Positions 61,700-64,000 of a stretch of DNA of 64,000 nucleotides are shown piece after piece. The translations under genes were made by a program, and so were the position numbers. Within the stretch, counting starts at the first letter, position 1; every line of letters starts with the position of its first letter. The notes under the pieces are model-generated. The model did no database searches. It saw nothing but the letters and a program-made list of their open reading frames with translations, and was not told where the DNA came from. Location of the stretch: assembly GCF_046035435.1 (NCBI RefSeq), contig NZ_JBFNFH010000008.1. One strand, written 5' to 3'. This DNA is from Helcococcus bovis (GTDB lineage Bacteria; Bacillota; Clostridia; Tissierellales; Peptoniphilaceae).

Positions 61700-61702
61700 T
61701 AT

Positions 61703-62053
61703 ATGAAATTTGAAAAAGATAGACCTATATATACTCAATTGGTGGACGATATAGAGTCTAGAATTATTAATGGAGAATTTAAATCTGGTGAAAAACTTCC
61801 ATCAATAAGAGAATATGCTGAAAATAAGGTTGTAAATCCTAATACTGCCCAAAAAGCATATTCTGAGTTAGAAAGAAGCGAATATATTTTTAGTAAAAGA
61901 GGAGTAGGGTATTTTGTCAATGAGGATGCTGATAAAATTAGTAAATTAAAATGTGAATACTTAAATTTACAGATTGATGCATTTATTAATAAAATGTCAA
62001 ATCTTTCATTTTCAAAAGAAGAAATAATTGAGAAGATAAAGGAGAAGTTATGA
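61703..62053 (+). CDS. GntR-family repressor, YtrA subfamily
   Basis: 116 residues. Winged helix (PIYTQLVDDIESRIINGEFK, then KLPSIREYAENKVVNPNTAQ) followed by only a short helical tail, typical of YtrA-type GntR proteins that repress their own ABC transporter operon. The operator at 61658-61689 is the likely binding site. It overlaps the ATPase gene by four bases. YtrA relatives answer to cell-envelope antibiotics; the inducer here is unknown. Confidence 0.9.
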   Translation: MKFEKDRPIYTQLVDDIESRIINGEFKSGEKLPSIREYAENKVVNPNTAQKAYSELERSEYIFSKRGVGYFVNEDADKISKLKCEYLNLQIDAFINKMSNLSFSKEEIIEKIKEKL

Positions 62054-62751
62054 TAAAATTTTCGAATGTTTCAAAAAAATATAAAGGTGGAACTTTAGGG
62101 TTAGATGGGCTTGACTTAGAGATTCAAAATGGTAAAGTTATCGGTATTTTAGGGCCAAATGGTTCTGGAAAAACTACATTCCTAAAATTATTAAATGGAT
62201 ATTTGAAACCAACAAATGGAGAAATTACAATTTTTAATGAAAACATAGGGCCAAAGACTAAATCAATGGTTTCTTATTTACCAGATATGCCTTTTATACC
62301 TGATGATTATACAATTTTGGAAGCTAAAAGTTTATGGAAGAATTTCTTTGATGATTTTAATGAAAATAAATTTGATGAACTTATAGAGTTTATGAAATTG
62401 GATCAAAATGCCAGAATTTCTGAATTATCTAAAGGAATGAATGAAAAATTTCATTTGACCTTGATATTATCTAGAGAGGCTAAGATTTATGTTATAGACG
62501 AACCAATATCTGGAGTAGATTTAGTATCTAGAGATGTGATTTTAAATGCAATATTAAAAAATGTAGAAAAAGATAGAATATTAGTAATTACAACTCATTT
62601 AGTTGATGAAATGGAATCATTGTTTGATGATGTTGTATTTTTATCAAAAGGAAAGAAGATTTTAGAAGGAAATGCGGAACAATTAAGAGAAGAAAAAGGT
62701 AAGACTATAGCGGAGATTTTTAAGGATATTTATGGAGTTTTGGTTTATTAG
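62050..62751 (+). CDS. ABC transporter ATP-binding protein (YtrB/BcrA-like)
   Basis: 233 residues. Walker A (GPNGSGKTT), Walker B (IYVIDEPISGVD) and switch His (ITTHLVDE) are present. The signature is LSKGM instead of LSGGQ, as often seen in this subgroup. It partners the membrane protein that follows after nine bases. Role: probably export or envelope-stress defence, inferred from the GntR neighbour. Confidence 0.9.
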   Translation: MIKFSNVSKKYKGGTLGLDGLDLEIQNGKVIGILGPNGSGKTTFLKLLNGYLKPTNGEITIFNENIGPKTKSMVSYLPDMPFIPDDYTILEAKSLWKNFFDDFNENKFDELIEFMKLDQNARISELSKGMNEKFHLTLILSREAKIYVIDEPISGVDLVSRDVILNAILKNVEKDRILVITTHLVDEMESLFDDVVFLSKGKKILEGNAEQLREEKGKTIAEIFKDIYGVLVY

Positions 62752-62760
62752 GAGGATTCT

Positions 62761-63624
62761 ATGGGAAAATTATTAAAATATGAATTTAGAAATAGTAGAA
62801 AAAAAGTTTTTCAACAAATTGGAATTATTTTATTGGTATCACTTTTGTTACAAGTGATAATTAGTGGAGTTGTTAGATATGCAATGTCTAATTTACATAC
62901 TAGTGGACCATTAGGATTTATTGCAACTATTTCAGGATTAATCGTATTTGCTGGGATAATTTTAATTATTGTTACTGGATTTTTGTATTATATAACTTTA
63001 GCAAATATATTAAAAAAAGATATTTATTATGGACAAGGATATATTACATTTTCAATACCTAAATCAGGATATCAAATTATAGGAGCTAAAATTTTAGTGT
63101 CATTATTTTGGTTGATGATTTTACCAATAATTACAATAGCGTTTAATACTTTATTGGCATATATAGTATGGGTTTTGATACCAGGAGTTGTGAATGTTAA
63201 TGATTTTTGGAATCAAGTAAGTGGATTTATAACATCTCCAAAATTTTATGAATTTTTAAGAGAAATATCTATAAAAGATATTATATATATATCATTTGTT
63301 TGGATTATAAGTGGTATATTCACAATACTTTTAATGTATTCATCAGTAATAATTGATTATAGAATTGGTAGAAGAAAGCAAGATTCATCTATGTGGATAT
63401 TGTATTACATTATATTATCTATTATATATGGTTTTGTATTGTCCATGATTTTTTCACCAATATCCTTTACAAATTCATATACTTCATCAACAATTTCGTT
63501 AGATTCCACAATAAATCCTAATTTATATTGGATGAGATATATTAATTTAGGAATAAATTTTGTTTCATCTATATTATTGTATATATTTGTATCACACAAT
63601 TTTGAAAATAAAATTGAAAAATAA
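62761..63624 (+). CDS. ABC-2-like membrane permease
   Basis: 287 residues with six predicted spans (starting near residues 20, 55, 115, 175, 215 and 260). It opens with MGKLLKYEFRNSRKKVFQQI, the cytoplasmic lead usual for ABC-2 permeases. It is last in the operon, with GGAGGATTCT before the ATG. Substrate unknown. Confidence 0.82.
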   Translation: MGKLLKYEFRNSRKKVFQQIGIILLVSLLLQVIISGVVRYAMSNLHTSGPLGFIATISGLIVFAGIILIIVTGFLYYITLANILKKDIYYGQGYITFSIPKSGYQIIGAKILVSLFWLMILPIITIAFNTLLAYIVWVLIPGVVNVNDFWNQVSGFITSPKFYEFLREISIKDIIYISFVWIISGIFTILLMYSSVIIDYRIGRRKQDSSMWILYYIILSIIYGFVLSMIFSPISFTNSYTSSTISLDSTINPNLYWMRYINLGINFVSSILLYIFVSHNFENKIEK

Positions 63625-63636
63625 TTTTTTTAAGAG

Positions 63637-63681
63637 AGCTGTTGCAAAATAACTAAAAATGTTATTTTGTAATAGCTTTTA
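63637..63681. terminator. Hairpin AGCTGTTGCAAAATAAC, operon terminator and probable IS end
   Basis: A 17-bp stem with two mismatches (63637-63653 and 63661-63677) is followed by TTTTAC TTTTT. The arm sequence recurs at the ends of the MITE-like copies (24489, 13693, 35745) and probably also forms one end of the IS1182-type element beyond. Confidence 0.7.
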
Positions 63682-63798
63682 CTTTTTAATTGAAATTTCA
63701 ATATTTTGATATAATATATTTTTAATCTACTTTCTAAAAATATCCAAATTATTTGGTTTTTGGGTACAAAAAACTAAGGTAGCTAATTTTTATTTTTT

Positions 63799-64000
63799 TT
63801 ACTGTGCTACTTTTTCTTCAACTGATATATATCTTGTAGGATTAAAATCTTTATTTAAAATTTTATATGTTAATGTATTTAAATTCATTGCTATAGCCAT
63901 TAAATTTATTTCACTTAAAATGTTTTTAAGACCTTTATGTTTGAATCTACTATATTTTAATCCTTCTTTTAATTTTGAAAATGCTCCTTTAGCTTGAACT
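63799..64000 (-). CDS. C-terminal end of an IS1182-family transposase (partial)
   Basis: The frame is open to the window edge on the minus strand. Its 66 residues include AKGAFSKLKEGLKYSRFKHK and NLMAIAMNLNTL, the helical C-terminus of IS1182-type (DDE_Tnp_1) transposases, and end in ISVEEKVAQ. The start and catalytic triad lie outside the window, so intactness is unknown. Between it and 63681 there is only AT-rich sequence. Confidence 0.8.
   Translation of the reverse strand, partial: VQAKGAFSKLKEGLKYSRFKHKGLKNILSEINLMAIAMNLNTLTYKILNKDFNPTRYISVEEKVAQ

Overview
The window comes from a very AT-rich, low-GC Gram-positive bacterium (Firmicutes in the broad sense). Evidence includes class C sortases, cell-wall sorting signals, lipoprotein lipoboxes, a T-box leader, CtsR/McsA/ClpC, an ECF folate transporter subunit and CcpA/LacI-type regulation. 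The pairing of a full pyruvate dehydrogenase complex with pyruvate formate-lyase suggests a facultative or aerotolerant fermenter. The NPETG sorting signals and gene families would fit the Peptoniphilaceae (Helcococcus, Anaerococcus, Finegoldia relatives), with Helcococcus-like organisms a reasonable guess. No 16S or other decisive marker is present, so this is inference.

Layout. 1-5066: surface/pilus region with the tail of a Cna-B pilin-like protein, a PD-(D/E)XK-type protein, a block of short hairpin repeats, a frameshifted Mga-type regulator and two tandem class C sortases. 5113-7567: a glucose/GlcNAc-family PTS EIICB with NanE (amino-sugar entry). 7631-9586: ClC transporter and an HD hydrolase. 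9668-26305: a glycosaminoglycan (hyaluronan/chondroitin) utilisation island. It holds a secreted, wall-anchored PL8 lyase, a mannose-family PTS, an unsaturated glucuronyl hydrolase with a sulfate-recognition motif, DhuI, DhuD, KDG kinase, KDPG aldolase, a heparinase II/III-family protein, a discoidin-domain protein and a LacI-family regulator (RegR-like). Its order resembles the pneumococcal/group B streptococcal island. Four copies of a TAAACTAGTTTA operator sit on the core promoters of its four transcription units. 26392-36956: mixed genes, including a large SIR2 protein (probable anti-phage), TtcA, Dps, a histidine-triad zinc lipoprotein behind a Fur/Zur-type box, two HAD phosphatases, a LOG protein and a GNAT.

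37145-43008 is the pyruvate dehydrogenase operon plus lipoate ligase. Here the lipoyl domain is on E3, and E2 has two subunit-binding domains but no lipoyl domain. 43142-44180 is a decayed IS256-type element. 44243-46158 holds divergent folC/folT. 46606-50558 is a reverse-strand pyruvate formate-lyase operon in which the glycyl-radical domain is a separate 79-residue gene, followed by pflA and a Crp/Fnr-family regulator. TGTGA-N6-TCACA sites, the type expected for that regulator, lie upstream of both pdhA and pflB. They suggest one regulator setting the balance between the two routes to acetyl-CoA.

50831-55719 is the ctsR-mcsA-clpC-radA stress operon (no mcsB). 55798-56755 contains a broken Abi_2 gene. 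56756-60398 holds a YibE/F protein and a T-box-controlled amino-acid ABC transporter. 60595-61517 is a decayed Cna-B surface protein. 61658-63624 is a GntR/ABC exporter operon with a G9 tract next to its ribosome binding site. The window ends in an IS1182-type transposase. A MITE-like repeat family with ends resembling the IS1182-side hairpin recurs at about 13.7, 24.1 and 35.7 kb.
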